A stretch of 64,000 nt of DNA from Crystallibacter degradans (GCF_012952295.1 NZ_JABBCH010000005.1:62001-126000), one strand, 5' to 3'. Numbered from the stretch's first letter, positions 28,214 to 37,748 are shown. The notes: generated from the letters alone by a model not told the origin. Made by a program: numbers and translations.

Positions 28214-28972
28214 TCAGCGGCCGCGCATTGCCTTGCGGTCCGGACGGGCCTTGAACGGGTCAACGCCCTTCGGGATAGGAAGTTTGTTGCTGCCGAGGGC
28301 CTGCAGTCGCTTGTCCACGGCATGCACTTCCTGCTTGGTCAGTTCCTTCTTGAGCTTCTGGACCTTCTTGGCTACCTTGCTCAATTCAACCTGGCCCTCG
28401 CCGCGGCCGGTTTCGATGACGTGGACCTTCACGTTGGGCAGGATGCGGTTCAGCTTCCGGCGCTCGGAGTCCACCAGGGTCTTGACTCGGTTTGAAGGGC
28501 CTTCGGTCACGAGGATGACGCCGGGGCGGCCGATCGCACGGAAGACTGCATCCTGGGTCCGCGGGTTGACTGCCACCGGCTGTTCCTGCAGGATCCAGCC
28601 GCGGCGCAGCACGCTCAGGGCGGCACCGGAAGCACCCGGCTGGCCCTCGATCTGGGCGAAGGCGGCGCGTTCGGCACGGCGGGAGAGGATGAAGGTTGCC
28701 GCGAGCAGGCCCAGCGGGACGGAGATGATCAACAGGGTGACCCAGTTGTTGATCAGGAACCCGATGAGCAGACCAATGGCTACGATGCCCAGGAAGGCCA
28801 GCAGCATGAGCCAGACTACGTTGGGATCGTTGCGCCGGGTCATCTGGAAGACCTGGCCGATCTGCTTCAGGCGCCCGGGGCCCTTTTTCGCCTTGGCAGG
28901 CTTCTCGGCTTTGGGCTTGCGTGAGAAGAGACCACGCTTGGTATTTGCGTCGGAATCGGTGCTATTGGCCAT
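28214..28972 (-). CDS. DUF4191 family membrane protein
   Basis: The 252-residue protein has a basic N-terminus of about 45 residues and two adjacent membrane segments (about 51-73 and 76-98: VVWLMLLAFLGIVAIGLLIGF, then WVTLLIISVPLGLLAATFIL). A cytoplasmic domain with RRGWILQEQPVAVNPRTQDAVFRAIGRPGVILV and a basic coiled tail follows. It matches the actinobacterial DUF4191 family, function unknown, usually placed next to lipA. A TAGAAT ends 9 bases before the ATG at 28972, so it may have its own nearly leaderless promoter, although it lies 118 bases downstream of lipA on the same strand. Confidence 0.88.
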   Translation of the reverse strand: MANSTDSDANTKRGLFSRKPKAEKPAKAKKGPGRLKQIGQVFQMTRRNDPNVVWLMLLAFLGIVAIGLLIGFLINNWVTLLIISVPLGLLAATFILSRRAERAAFAQIEGQPGASGAALSVLRRGWILQEQPVAVNPRTQDAVFRAIGRPGVILVTEGPSNRVKTLVDSERRKLNRILPNVKVHVIETGRGEGQVELSKVAKKVQKLKKELTKQEVHAVDKRLQALGSNKLPIPKGVDPFKARPDRKAMRGR

Positions 28973-29090
28973 AATGACTCAATTCTATCGTGAAGCCGGC
29001 CGGAATTTTGGCCGTGGCGCGGGCACAGCGAGAGGGCCCGGCACTGCGGCGTCCGGACCCCCTCGGGTGAAAAGTTGCAGCCGGGCGGCG

Positions 29091-30104
29091 CTACCGGGAA
29101 ATAAGGCTGGCGGCTTCCTGCCGGGTGGCGCCGGAATCTTCGATGCCTTCGGCGATGTGGGCGAGTTCCGGGGGCAGTTCCCGTCCCTTCTTGCGCATCG
29201 CGGTGGCCCAGAGCCGGCCGGCCCGGTAGGACGAACGCACCAGCGGGCCGCTCATGACGCCGAGGAAGCCGAGTTCGAGGGCTTCTTCCTGCAGCTCCAC
29301 GAACTCCTGGGGCTTGACCCAGCGCTCCACCGGGTGGTGGCGTTCGGTGGGCCGCAGGTACTGGGTGATGGTGATCAGGTCGCAGCCGGCCTGGTGCAGA
29401 TCTCCCAGCGCTTCGGAGATTTCCTCGCGGGTTTCGCCCATGCCCAGGATCAGGTTGGACTTGGTGACCATGCCGTGCTGCTGGCCCTGGGTGATGACGT
29501 CCAGGGAGCGTTCATAGCGGAACGCCGGGCGGATGCGCTTGAAGATGCGCGGCACGGTCTCGACGTTGTGGGCGAACACCTCGGGTTTGGTCTCGCAGAT
29601 GGCGCTGATGTGCTCGGGCTTGCCGGAGAAGTCCGGGATCAGGATTTCGACGCCGGTGCCCGGGTTCAGCTCGTGGATCTTGCGGATGGTTTCCGCGTAG
29701 AGCCAGACGCCTTCGTCGGCCAGGTCGTCGCGGGCTACGCCGGTGACGGTGGCGTAGCGCAGGTTCATCTGCTGGACCGACTGGGCCACCTTGGTGGGCT
29801 CCAGGATGTCGATGGGGGAGGGCTTGCCCGTGTCGATCTGGCAGAAGTCGCAGCGGCGGGTGCATTCGGAACCGCCGATGAGGAAGGTGGCCTCGCGGTC
29901 TTCCCAGCACTCGAAGATGTTCGGGCAGCCGGCTTCCTCGCAGACCGTGTGCAGCCCTTCCTTCTTGACCAGGTTCTTCATGCTGACATATTCGGGGCCG
30001 ATGTTGACCTTGGCCTTGATCCAGTCCGGCTTGCGCTCGACCGGGGTGGCCGCGTTCCGGGCTTCGACGCGCAGCAGACGCCGTCCTTCGGGGGCGAGAG
30101 TCAC
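29091..30104 (-). CDS. lipA: Lipoyl synthase
   Basis: LipA is a radical-SAM enzyme that inserts two sulfur atoms into protein-bound octanoate to form lipoate. The 337-residue protein has the auxiliary cluster motif [12 protein letters not shown] (CX4CX5C) and the radical-SAM motif [10 protein letters not shown] (CX3CX2C). GTG 30104 overlaps the lipB stop (GTGA), so lipB and lipA are coupled. Its product would serve the two lipoyl domains of the E2 gene at 38-40 kb. Confidence 0.96.
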   Translation of the reverse strand: MTLAPEGRRLLRVEARNAATPVERKPDWIKAKVNIGPEYVSMKNLVKKEGLHTVCEEAGCPNIFECWEDREATFLIGGSECTRRCDFCQIDTGKPSPIDILEPTKVAQSVQQMNLRYATVTGVARDDLADEGVWLYAETIRKIHELNPGTGVEILIPDFSGKPEHISAICETKPEVFAHNVETVPRIFKRIRPAFRYERSLDVITQGQQHGMVTKSNLILGMGETREEISEALGDLHQAGCDLITITQYLRPTERHHPVERWVKPQEFVELQEEALELGFLGVMSGPLVRSSYRAGRLWATAMRKKGRELPPELAHIAEGIEDSGATRQEAASLISR

Positions 30105-30814
30105 TTCAGGGCTCCTTCGGGCTGGCTGATGCCAGCTGTGTTGGCGGTGTTCTCGGGCAGTCCGGCCGGTTTGACCAGCGATGCCTCGTACTTGTTCAGT
30201 TCCTCTTCGACCCGGCCGGCAACATCGGCGGGGGAGATGTTGCGTCCCGCTTCCACACTCATGCTGGTGGTTCCGGCGTCGGTGATGCCACAGGCAATGA
30301 TCTGCGCATAAGGGGCCAAGTCATTATTGCAGTTCAGGGCGAAGCCGTGCATCGTCACACGGTGGTTGACGCGGATGCCGATGGCGGCGATCTTGCGGTC
30401 CTGTCGGTCGCCGTCACCCTTGATCCAGACACCGGAACGGCCTTCGATCCTGCATCCGTCGATGCCAAAGTCGGCGAGCACGTTGATCAGGACCTGCTCC
30501 AGAATGTCCACATAGTCGGCAACCTTGGTGGGGTCCGGCAAGGCGAGGATCGGATAACCGACCAGCTGCCCGGGGCCGTGCCAGGTCAGCTTGCCGCCGC
30601 GGTCCACATTGATGATGGGCGTGCCATCGAACGGCTTCTCATGTTCTTCGGTCCGCTTGCCGGCCGTGTAAACAGGGCTGTGTTCCAGCAGGAGGACTTG
30701 GCCCTCAGCGGTGCCGGCAACCACATCACTGTGGATTCGACGCTGCAGGTCCCACCCTTCCTGGTAGTCGACGAAGTCGGGGGCAAACCCTATTCGGGAA
30801 AACTCAAGGCTCAT
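30101..30814 (-). CDS. lipB: Lipoyl(octanoyl) transferase
   Basis: LipB moves octanoate from acyl-ACP to lipoyl domains by a Cys-Lys dyad. The 237-residue protein has [20 protein letters not shown] and the segment [20 protein letters not shown] with the catalytic Lys. The acyl-thioester Cys is in [17 protein letters not shown] 30814 is 6 bases after a TAGGCT -10, a leaderless layout. It is the first gene of lipB-lipA. Confidence 0.95.
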   Translation of the reverse strand: MSLEFSRIGFAPDFVDYQEGWDLQRRIHSDVVAGTAEGQVLLLEHSPVYTAGKRTEEHEKPFDGTPIINVDRGGKLTWHGPGQLVGYPILALPDPTKVADYVDILEQVLINVLADFGIDGCRIEGRSGVWIKGDGDRQDRKIAAIGIRVNHRVTMHGFALNCNNDLAPYAQIIACGITDAGTTSMSVEAGRNISPADVAGRVEEELNKYEASLVKPAGLPENTANTAGISQPEGALK

Positions 30815-30820
30815 GGCGAC

Positions 30821-30826
30821 AGCCTA
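30821..30826 (-). promoter_or_regulatory. lipB -10 element, leaderless arrangement
   Basis: On the - strand TAGGCT ends 6 bases before the lipB ATG (gap GTCGCC). Confidence 0.6.
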
Positions 30827-30918
30827 CGCCTTGTGCCCGTGGTGGCTCCATTTGTGTGAAGGGCCCCTGGGTGTGGATAACTTCTGCAGCGGAACGGCGG
30901 CTGTAGTAAATCTGGACC

Positions 30919-32532
30919 ATGATGCTTCAGCACCCGGCACATGCCGGCGACAGCAGCCCCGCAGATGAGCCGGCCCGGCCGCAGGTACCCGGATTCCGGG
31001 TGCAACGCTGGCTCGGCAGCGGCTCTTCGGCCGCCGTGTGGTTGGTGGCGGAAGAATCCGGCGGTCACGAATACGCGCTGAAGGTCTTTAATCCCCACGG
31101 CGATGCCCGTCCGGAGGCGGATCGGGAGCGCCTGCTGACCGACGGACTGCGGCACGACCATCTGCTGCAGGTCTTCCGTAACGTGGAGACGGACGCCGGG
31201 CCGGGCTTGCTGCTCGAATACGCCGCGGGTGGATCGGTGTCGTCGGTCATTGCCGCCCGGGGCCCCTTGTCCGTGGCCGAAACAGTTACGGTGCTGACGC
31301 CGATCGCACAGGCCCTGGCGTTTCTGCATGCGGGCGGCCGGACCCATGGCGACGTTTCGCCCGGCAATGTCCTCTTTACCTCGATGGGCAAACCGCTGCT
31401 GGCGGACTTCGGCATCGGCCGGGCTCTGGGTAGCCGCCGGGCCGACGACGGCGGGACGCCGGGATTCCGTCCATCGTCGCCGAGGCGGGGGGATGCCGGG
31501 CAACGGCTGGAGCCGGAGGCGGACATCTACGCGCTGGCCGCGCTGGGCTGGTTTATGCTCACCGGACGGGTACCGGCAGCCACTGCCCAGCGCCCGCCAC
31601 TGAATGTCATGGTGCCGGAAGTGCCGCTGCCGTTGGTTGAGTTGCTGGAAGCGGCACTGGCGGATGCTGCCGCACAGCGGCCGGAGGCGGAAGAGTTCGC
31701 CCGCCGGGTTTACCGGACCGCGGACTCGGCGCCGGTGGACCTGTCCGCCGCCGTACACCCGTCGGTGGCCCCGCAGTTGCTGACCCGGCGGATTGCCCGG
31801 GACAGCAAGAAACGGAAAGCCTTCGGAGCCAAGCTGCGCAAGCCGCTGGCGGTAATAAAGCCGGGCAGCCTCCGGAAGCCGCAGGTAGTCCGGCGTGCCA
31901 CTGCCGTGTCGACCCGCGGGGGCAAAGCTCCCCTTGGCCGCGTCCTTGTAGCTGTTGCTTCCTTGGCGATTGCCCTGGCGCTGGCCGTTTTTTCGGGAAA
32001 CCTTCTCGTCGGGTCCGAGGCAACAGACATTCCCGGAGATCCGGCTGCGCAGGCCGCAGCAGCGTCGGCCCCGGGCGGGGCCACAGCCGACGCAACCGGG
32101 CCGCCGGCCGCTCGTCCGCTGCCCGAAGAGCTGGTGCAGGCAGCTACAGCGGATGATCCAGCCGTTGCCGTTGCTGCCTTGGCCTGGTTGCGCACGGAAG
32201 CACTGCGGAGCAGGGATGTGTCCCTTCTGGACGACGTCAACGTCGCCGGGTCCGCTCCCATGGCGGCGGACACGGAGATCATTTCCACGCTGGCCTCGCT
32301 GGAGCATTGGTTCAGCGGACTCGCAGCCAAAGCGGAGGACATCCGGACGGTGTCCGTTACCGGAACTTCAGCGGTGGTCGAAGCCACGATCAGCACCTCT
32401 GCTTTTGAGCAGCGCGACGCCGGCGGCGGCCTCGTCCGGTCCGTGACGGAGGCGAAGAGGCAGCCGCTGCTGCTGGTGCTGGAACGCCAGGACGGCAGGT
32501 GGCTGATTGATGAAGTCCGCGACGGCGACTGA
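30919..32532 (+). CDS. Receptor-type serine/threonine protein kinase with HGD catalytic loop
   Basis: The 537-residue protein has a cytoplasmic kinase domain (about 26-265), a basic juxtamembrane stretch, one membrane segment at about 342-360 and an extracytoplasmic C-terminal region of about 175 residues. The glycine loop LGSGSSAAVWLV, Lys55 (YALKVF), catalytic loop H143-G-D145-VSPGN and DFG 163-165 are present. The usual HRD is HGD, and the activation loop is short with no clear APE motif. The extracytoplasmic part has no PASTA repeats and no recognised ligand domain. Activity is likely but not assured. It lies between divergent lipB and convergent TIGR01777. Confidence 0.8.
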   Translation: MMLQHPAHAGDSSPADEPARPQVPGFRVQRWLGSGSSAAVWLVAEESGGHEYALKVFNPHGDARPEADRERLLTDGLRHDHLLQVFRNVETDAGPGLLLEYAAGGSVSSVIAARGPLSVAETVTVLTPIAQALAFLHAGGRTHGDVSPGNVLFTSMGKPLLADFGIGRALGSRRADDGGTPGFRPSSPRRGDAGQRLEPEADIYALAALGWFMLTGRVPAATAQRPPLNVMVPEVPLPLVELLEAALADAAAQRPEAEEFARRVYRTADSAPVDLSAAVHPSVAPQLLTRRIARDSKKRKAFGAKLRKPLAVIKPGSLRKPQVVRRATAVSTRGGKAPLGRVLVAVASLAIALALAVFSGNLLVGSEATDIPGDPAAQAAAASAPGGATADATGPPAARPLPEELVQAATADDPAVAVAALAWLRTEALRSRDVSLLDDVNVAGSAPMAADTEIISTLASLEHWFSGLAAKAEDIRTVSVTGTSAVVEATISTSAFEQRDAGGGLVRSVTEAKRQPLLLVLERQDGRWLIDEVRDGD

Positions 32533-32552
32533 CACGGCAGGGACCAGCCGAC

Positions 32553-33455
32553 TCAGCCGCGGCGGCCCAACTCGTCGTGGATCCAACGGACGGCGCCCCG
32601 CAGGTTTGCCTGGCCGAACTCAAACCCTGCGGCCTCAAGACGTTCCGGGAGCATGCGTTGGCTCGCCAGGATAATGTTCTCAGCCAGGCCGGGCAGAACC
32701 GTGGTCAACACCTTCTGCGGGACGCGGACCATCGAGGGACGGTGCAGTTCGGCCGCCAGGACGGACACCAACTGGTCCACCTGGGCCGGAGCCGGCGCGC
32801 ACACATTGACGGGGCCGGACAGCCCCGATTCGAGCAGGAAAGCCAGGGCGCGTACTTCATCGGCCAGCGTGATCCACGGCCACCATTGCCGTCCGGAACC
32901 GAGCGGGCCGCCCAGGCCCAATCTGAGCGGCAGGAGCAACCGTGGGAGGGCTCCACCGTGGGGTGTCAGCACCACGCCGGTACGGGTCACGATGGTGCGA
33001 CACGAGGCCTGCAGTGCTGCCTCTTCCCAACGCCGGCAAACATCCGCCATCACGGGCGAACTGCCAGCAGCGGATTCTTCCGTGAGGACCTCATCGCCGC
33101 GGTCCCCATAGATTCCGGAACCGGACTGGCTGATAAAGACCTTCGGTGGGTTCTCCAGTCGGTTGATGGCTCCGGCGAGGGTGCGGGTGCTGGCAATGCG
33201 GGAGGAATACAACTGCTCGCGGGATGACCTGGTCCAGGGCCGCGCCCGCAACGGTGAACCGGACAAGTTGACCACAGCATCGTGGCCGGCGACGACCCTC
33301 GGATCAAGACGGCCGGCGGCCGGATCCCATTCGAACTCGCCCTCACCGCGCGGCGGGCGACGGACCAGCCGGCCAACTCGGTGTCCGGAGGAAACCAGGT
33401 GCCCGGCCAGCGCCTTGCCGATCAGTCCGGACGCGCCGGAAATGAGGATCTTCAT
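32553..33455 (-). CDS. TIGR01777 family NAD(P)-binding epimerase-like protein
   Basis: The 300-residue protein is an extended short-chain dehydrogenase/reductase beginning KILISGASGLIGKALAGHLV, the Rossmann GxxGxxG motif. DAVVNLSGSPLRARPW and KVFISQSGSGIYGDRGDEVL follow. The C-terminal DUF1731-like part ends LRGAVRWIHDELGRRG. It matches the YfcH/TIGR01777 family, also found beside lipB and the E2 gene in mycobacteria; the substrate is unknown. ATG 33455 is preceded by GATGGGCAG with a weak ribosome-binding site. Confidence 0.88.
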   Translation of the reverse strand: MKILISGASGLIGKALAGHLVSSGHRVGRLVRRPPRGEGEFEWDPAAGRLDPRVVAGHDAVVNLSGSPLRARPWTRSSREQLYSSRIASTRTLAGAINRLENPPKVFISQSGSGIYGDRGDEVLTEESAAGSSPVMADVCRRWEEAALQASCRTIVTRTGVVLTPHGGALPRLLLPLRLGLGGPLGSGRQWWPWITLADEVRALAFLLESGLSGPVNVCAPAPAQVDQLVSVLAAELHRPSMVRVPQKVLTTVLPGLAENIILASQRMLPERLEAAGFEFGQANLRGAVRWIHDELGRRG

Positions 33456-33534
33456 CTGCCCATCACATCATCGAATAACCAGTTGGGGAACGGCCTGCGG
33501 CAAGTCACCGACCTGACTGCCGCAGCGGGATGGT

Positions 33535-33540
33535 TAAGAT
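33535..33540 (+). promoter_or_regulatory. Tricorn -10 element, leaderless arrangement
   Basis: TAAGAT ends 6 bases before the ATG at 33547. A CTGACT (33513-33518) lies 16 bases upstream as a possible -35. Confidence 0.6.
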
Positions 33541-33546
33541 CGAAGC

Positions 33547-36500
33547 ATGACTTCATCGAGTTACTTCCGCTATCCGCACGTCCACGCCGAGCTGGTCACC
33601 TTCGTGGCAGAGGACGATGTGTGGGTGGCACCGCTTCAGGGCGGCCGGGCCTGGCGGATCTCGTCGCTGGGGCTTCCTGCCCGGAACCCGCGTTTCTCGC
33701 CCGATGGCGGGCATATTGCGTGGAGCGTGGTGCAGGGCAGCGCGCCAGAGGCTGTCGTAGCTGCCGTGGACGGCGGCGGCTTCCGGCAGCTGACGTACTG
33801 GGGCCACGCCTCCACCCGGGTCAAGGGCTTTACCTCGGGCGGCGACGTCATCGTCACTAGTGCCCACCAGCGTGAAGAATCCCGCCATACCTGGGCGCAC
33901 GCGGTGCCGCTGGACGGCTCCGTCGCCGAGGTGCTGAAATTCGGTCCGGTCGATTCGATTGCTTTTGGACCCGTTGTCGGTGATGAGCGTCCCGTGGTGA
34001 TCGGCAGCGTGCTGTCCCGGGAGCCTGCCTGGTGGAAGCGCTACCGCGGCGGGACCGCCGGAAAACTCTGGATCGACCGGGACGGATCCGGCGAATTCCA
34101 GCGTCTGGCGGTGGAACTGGACGGCAGCCTGACGGACCCCATGTGGATCGGCGGCCGCATTGCCTTCCTCAGCGACCATGAAGGCTACGGCAACCTCTAC
34201 TCCGTCGCGCCGGATGGTTCCGGCCTCCGCCGGCATACCGATCACGAGGAGTTCTACGTCCGGCACGCCTCCACCGACGGACAACGGATTGTGTATGAAT
34301 CCGCCGGCGAACTCTGGCTGGTGGAGTCGCTCGGTGATGAACCCAAGAAGCTGGACATCAGCCTCGGTTCGGCATCGACCTCGCGCCGTCCGCGGCCGCT
34401 GGACGTTGCCCGGCACCTTGCCGCCGCCGTTCCCAACCAGGACGGTATGGCCTCGGTGGTGGAAAGCCATGGAACCATCCACTGGCTCACCCACCGCGAC
34501 GGACCCTCGCGCGTAGTCGAAGCTACCCCCGGCGTCCGCGCCAGGCTGGCCCGCCCGCTCGGTACGGACACGGTGATTTACGCCGCAGACCACGACGGCG
34601 TGGAGGCGCTCTGCCTCCGCCGCGTATTCGAGGATCTCCCGGTCGCCAATCCGGGGGAGTCCGCGCAGCCCAAAACGCCCGAACCGGAAGCGGACGCAGC
34701 CCTGCCCCGGCCGGTCTCCGCCTCAGACGTGGTGGCGAACCCCCAGCCAGCAGCGCCGTCGTCCATTTCTACGGATGAAACAGCGAACGACGGCGGAACG
34801 CCGCCGAAGCAGGCAGCCAGCCGCCTCAGCGGCACTCGGCGCATCGACTTTGCCGACCCCACACGCGTGAGCACCATTTCCGCAAGCCCCGATGGCAAGC
34901 TGGCGGCCGTGGCGACCGAATTCGGACAGCTCCTGGTGCTCGAGGCAGAGTCCGGCGAGCTGCGCGAAGTAGCTTCTACCGGCCATGGCGCGATCAATGA
35001 GGTGGTTTTTTCGCCCGATTCGCGGTGGCTCATGTGGACCGAACCGGTGTCGTCCGAGGGCAGCCGGACCAAACTCAGGCTGGCGGAGGTCACCGCCTCC
35101 GGTGGCGACGGCGTCCTGGACATCACCGACGGCCGCTTCCGGGACCACGGACCGGCCTTCAGCCCGGACGGCAAGTTTGCGGCGTTCCTCTCGGAGCGCA
35201 GCTTCGACCCGGTTTACGACACGCACAGCTTCGACTTGAGCTTTCCGCAGTCCACCAAACCCTTCCTGGTGGCGCTGGACTCCGTGACCCCCTCGCCGTT
35301 CGGCCCGGCGGTCCACGGCACTGTCCCCGAGCCTGCGCCGGAGGTCGGCGCAGAGCCTGACGGGCCGGCCGGAGTTCCGGCGGTTGTTGTCGACCCGCTG
35401 CAGCTGCCGGCGAGGATCATTCCCATCCCGGTGCCGCAAGGCCGCTACAGCAGCCTGGCCGCGGTTGACGGAGCACTGCTGTGGCTGGCCACGGACGCGG
35501 CGGGGGTCACAGGTGAAGGCCGGGCATCCACGGAAGATCCCGACCAGCCAAACAGGCTGGAGCGGTTCGACATCTCACGCCGGGAGGTGAGCGTTTTAGT
35601 ACCGGCGCTGGAATCCTACGCCGTGTCCGGGGACCGCAAGCACCTGGTGTACCTGAACAAAAAGCAGGTCCGGGCCGTGCCGGTAGCCGCCAAGGTCGAG
35701 GACGACGCGCCGGACAGCGTCGAGGTGGACCTGAGCCGCATCCGACTGCTGCTGGATCCGCTGAAGGTGTGGGGCCAGGCCTTCGACGAAGCCTGGCGGC
35801 TGCAGCGGGACTTCTTCTGGGCCGAGGACATGGCGGGCCTCGACTGGGACGGGGTCTACCAGCAGTACCGTCCGCTGGTGGAACGCCTCGGCTCGCACGA
35901 CGACCTGGTGGACCTGCTGTGGGAGCTCCACGGCGAACTGGGTACGTCGCACGCCTACGTCACTCCCGCACCCGTGACCGAGCCCGGGGCCGGCAAGCAA
36001 GGGCTCCTCGGCGCAGATATCGTCAGCACGGACGCCGGGTGGAGCGTACAGAACATTCTGGCAGGCGAGTCATCGGACCCGCTGGCACGTTCCCCGCTGA
36101 ATGCACCCGGTGCCGGGGTCAGGAACGGCGACATTATCGCCGCCGTGGACGGCATCCCGGTGGACCGGCGCAGCGGTCCGGGACCGCTGCTGGTGGGAGC
36201 CGCGGGCAAGACCGTGGAGCTGACCATCATCAACGGACCCGAGACGCAGGAACCTGGCAAACAACGCCGGATCGCCGTGGTGCCCGTAGCGGATGAAGAA
36301 CGGTTGCGGTACCAGAACTGGGTGGCCGGAAACCGGCGGACCGTGCGTGAGGCTTCCAGCGGGGGCTTCGGCTACCTGCACATCCCCGACATGGTGGCCC
36401 GCGGCTGGTCGCAGCTACACCGGGACCTGGATGTGGAGACCACCAGGGACGCGCTGATCATCGATGTGCGCAGCAACCGGGGCGGACATACCTCCCAGCT

Positions 36501-37005
36501 CGTGGCGGAGCTGATCGGACGCAAGGTCACCGCCTGGAACCTGGCCCGGGGTGAGCAGCCGGGAACGTATCCGGCCCACGCCCCGCGAGGCCCCGTCGTC
36601 GTACTCACGGATGAATATGCCGGTTCGGACGGGGACATCATTACGCAGGTCGCCAAGCTTCGGGGCATCGGCCCGGTGGTCGGCACACGGACGTGGGGCG
36701 GCGTAGTGGGAATCGACGGCCGGTTCTCGCTGGCCGATGGCACCGGCGTTACCCAGCCGCGGTATGCCTTCTGGTTCACGCAGGATGTGGGCTGGACCGT
36801 GGAGAATTACGGTGTGGAACCGGACATCGAGGTGCCGTATCCGCCGCACGCCTACGCCGCGAGGGAGGACCCGCAACTGGAGCACGGCGTGGGTATCCTC
36901 AAGGAGATGCTGAAAGAACTGTCGACCGACCGGCCGCCGGCACTGTCCGGGTACCGTTCGCTCCGGCCCGGCAAGCTGCCGCGGCGCCCGCAGGACGTCG
37001 GCTGA
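33547..37005 (+). CDS. Tricorn-type self-compartmentalising serine protease
   Basis: The 1152-residue protein has the full tricorn layout: beta-propeller repeats over about residues 1-680 (RISSLGLPARNPRFSPDGGHIAWSV and similar), a helical C1 domain, a PDZ domain (about 817-880) and the S41 protease core. The catalytic set aligns with archaeal tricorn: Ser801-His802 (GTSHAYV), nucleophile Ser1027 with Asp1028 (YAGSDGD), and Glu1086 (VENYGVEPD). Archaeal tricorn trims proteasome products to short peptides. A Pro-rich, low-complexity insert (about 370-430) and another near 590-620 interrupt the propellers. The protein is probably cytoplasmic, as no signal peptide is seen. Confidence 0.93.
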   Translation: MTSSSYFRYPHVHAELVTFVAEDDVWVAPLQGGRAWRISSLGLPARNPRFSPDGGHIAWSVVQGSAPEAVVAAVDGGGFRQLTYWGHASTRVKGFTSGGDVIVTSAHQREESRHTWAHAVPLDGSVAEVLKFGPVDSIAFGPVVGDERPVVIGSVLSREPAWWKRYRGGTAGKLWIDRDGSGEFQRLAVELDGSLTDPMWIGGRIAFLSDHEGYGNLYSVAPDGSGLRRHTDHEEFYVRHASTDGQRIVYESAGELWLVESLGDEPKKLDISLGSASTSRRPRPLDVARHLAAAVPNQDGMASVVESHGTIHWLTHRDGPSRVVEATPGVRARLARPLGTDTVIYAADHDGVEALCLRRVFEDLPVANPGESAQPKTPEPEADAALPRPVSASDVVANPQPAAPSSISTDETANDGGTPPKQAASRLSGTRRIDFADPTRVSTISASPDGKLAAVATEFGQLLVLEAESGELREVASTGHGAINEVVFSPDSRWLMWTEPVSSEGSRTKLRLAEVTASGGDGVLDITDGRFRDHGPAFSPDGKFAAFLSERSFDPVYDTHSFDLSFPQSTKPFLVALDSVTPSPFGPAVHGTVPEPAPEVGAEPDGPAGVPAVVVDPLQLPARIIPIPVPQGRYSSLAAVDGALLWLATDAAGVTGEGRASTEDPDQPNRLERFDISRREVSVLVPALESYAVSGDRKHLVYLNKKQVRAVPVAAKVEDDAPDSVEVDLSRIRLLLDPLKVWGQAFDEAWRLQRDFFWAEDMAGLDWDGVYQQYRPLVERLGSHDDLVDLLWELHGELGTSHAYVTPAPVTEPGAGKQGLLGADIVSTDAGWSVQNILAGESSDPLARSPLNAPGAGVRNGDIIAAVDGIPVDRRSGPGPLLVGAAGKTVELTIINGPETQEPGKQRRIAVVPVADEERLRYQNWVAGNRRTVREASSGGFGYLHIPDMVARGWSQLHRDLDVETTRDALIIDVRSNRGGHTSQLVAELIGRKVTAWNLARGEQPGTYPAHAPRGPVVVLTDEYAGSDGDIITQVAKLRGIGPVVGTRTWGGVVGIDGRFSLADGTGVTQPRYAFWFTQDVGWTVENYGVEPDIEVPYPPHAYAAREDPQLEHGVGILKEMLKELSTDRPPALSGYRSLRPGKLPRRPQDVG

Positions 37006-37021
37006 AAGCCGCTCTGAACAG

Positions 37022-37060
37022 TGAAGGACCCCGGTGCAGATTACGCACCGGGGTCCTTCA
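37022..37060. terminator. Terminator between the tricorn and osmC genes
   Basis: A perfect 16-bp stem (37022-37037 with 37045-37060, TGAAGGACCCCGGTGC arm) with a 7-base loop lies 16 bases after the tricorn stop. It also serves the convergent osmC gene. Confidence 0.88.
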
Positions 37061-37064
37061 GTTA

Positions 37065-37095
37065 ATGCGCTAAAGCAGTTGATGCGCTAAAGCAG
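37065..37095. repeat. 14-base direct repeat beside osmC 3' end
   Basis: ATGCGCTAAAGCAG occurs at 37065-37078 and again at 37082-37095, period 17, in the short gap between the terminator and the osmC stop. It looks like a small local duplication. Confidence 0.7.
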
Positions 37096-37099
37096 CAAG

Positions 37100-37531
37100 C
37101 TAGCTGGCCAGCGTTGCTTCGACGGTGATGCTGGGAACCGAAGCCAGCGCACCCGATACCGGGCAGGTGTCCTTGGCGCCGGTCGCCAGGCGCTGGAAAT
37201 CATCGTTGCTGATGCCCGGGACGGTTGCGTCCACGGTCAGGCGGATTTCGGTAATCCCGGTGCCCGGCACGAAATCCACTGCAGCCGAGGTCTTGATGCT
37301 CTCGGCGGTGGTGCCGTTTTCCTTGAGCATGTTGCTGAACTGCATCGAGTAGCAGGTGGCGTGGGCCGCGGCCAGGAGTTCCTCAGGGCTGGTCTTGCCT
37401 TCGGCCTTTTCCGCGCGGGCGTCCCACGTCACGTCGTAGGTGCCGAGGCCGGAGGTGTCCAGGGACGTCTGGCCGGATCCGGTGAAAAGGTCGCCCTTCC
37501 ATACGGTGTGGGCCGAGCGGGTTGTAGCCAT
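37100..37531 (-). CDS. osmC: OsmC-family peroxiredoxin/Ohr-like protein
   Basis: The 143-residue protein matches OsmC, thiol peroxidases that reduce organic hydroperoxides. Both redox cysteines are visible: HATCYSMQFS near residue 63 and KDTCPVSGAL near residue 125. The N-terminal ARSAHTVWKGDLFTGSG is typical of OsmC rather than Ohr. ATG 37531 has AAGGAG 6 bases upstream; the in-frame start at 37588 is rejected on that basis. A TAGGAT (37564-37569, - strand) is the likely -10. Confidence 0.9.
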   Translation of the reverse strand: MATTRSAHTVWKGDLFTGSGQTSLDTSGLGTYDVTWDARAEKAEGKTSPEELLAAAHATCYSMQFSNMLKENGTTAESIKTSAAVDFVPGTGITEIRLTVDATVPGISNDDFQRLATGAKDTCPVSGALASVPSITVEATLAS

Positions 37532-37696
37532 GTGCACTCCTTGGGTCGGAACTGATTCGGATGATCCTACTGGGCGGGCAGCGGCCACTGGCCGGTGCCG
37601 TCGTCTTCATCCTAGGGTGCGGCAGAATCGTTTGCCACCACATTGCGTCCGGGGTGGAACGCAGCGACGGACAACGGAAAAGTTACGGCCGGCATG

Positions 37697-37734
37697 CCAA
37701 CGGCCGGCATCCGCAGAGGGATGCTGGCCGTTGG
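37697..37734. terminator. Hairpin after the small membrane protein gene
   Basis: A 16-bp stem with one G-T wobble (37697-37712 with 37719-37734) and a 6-base loop lies 14 bases beyond the stop of the - strand gene at 37749. No T-run follows, so it may act as a weak terminator or as a transcript-stabilising hairpin. Confidence 0.65.
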
Positions 37735-37748
37735 ATAAAGCCCGTGGA

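Noticed and set aside
28077-30311. 744-residue open frame on + across DUF4191 and lipA
   Set aside because: It runs antisense to two recognised genes and through a strong bidirectional terminator, with no family similarity.
30907-30912. TAAATC considered as a leaderless -10 for the kinase gene
   Set aside because: The spacing is right (6 bases) but the final T of TAnnnT is missing, so it was left out of the leaderless set.
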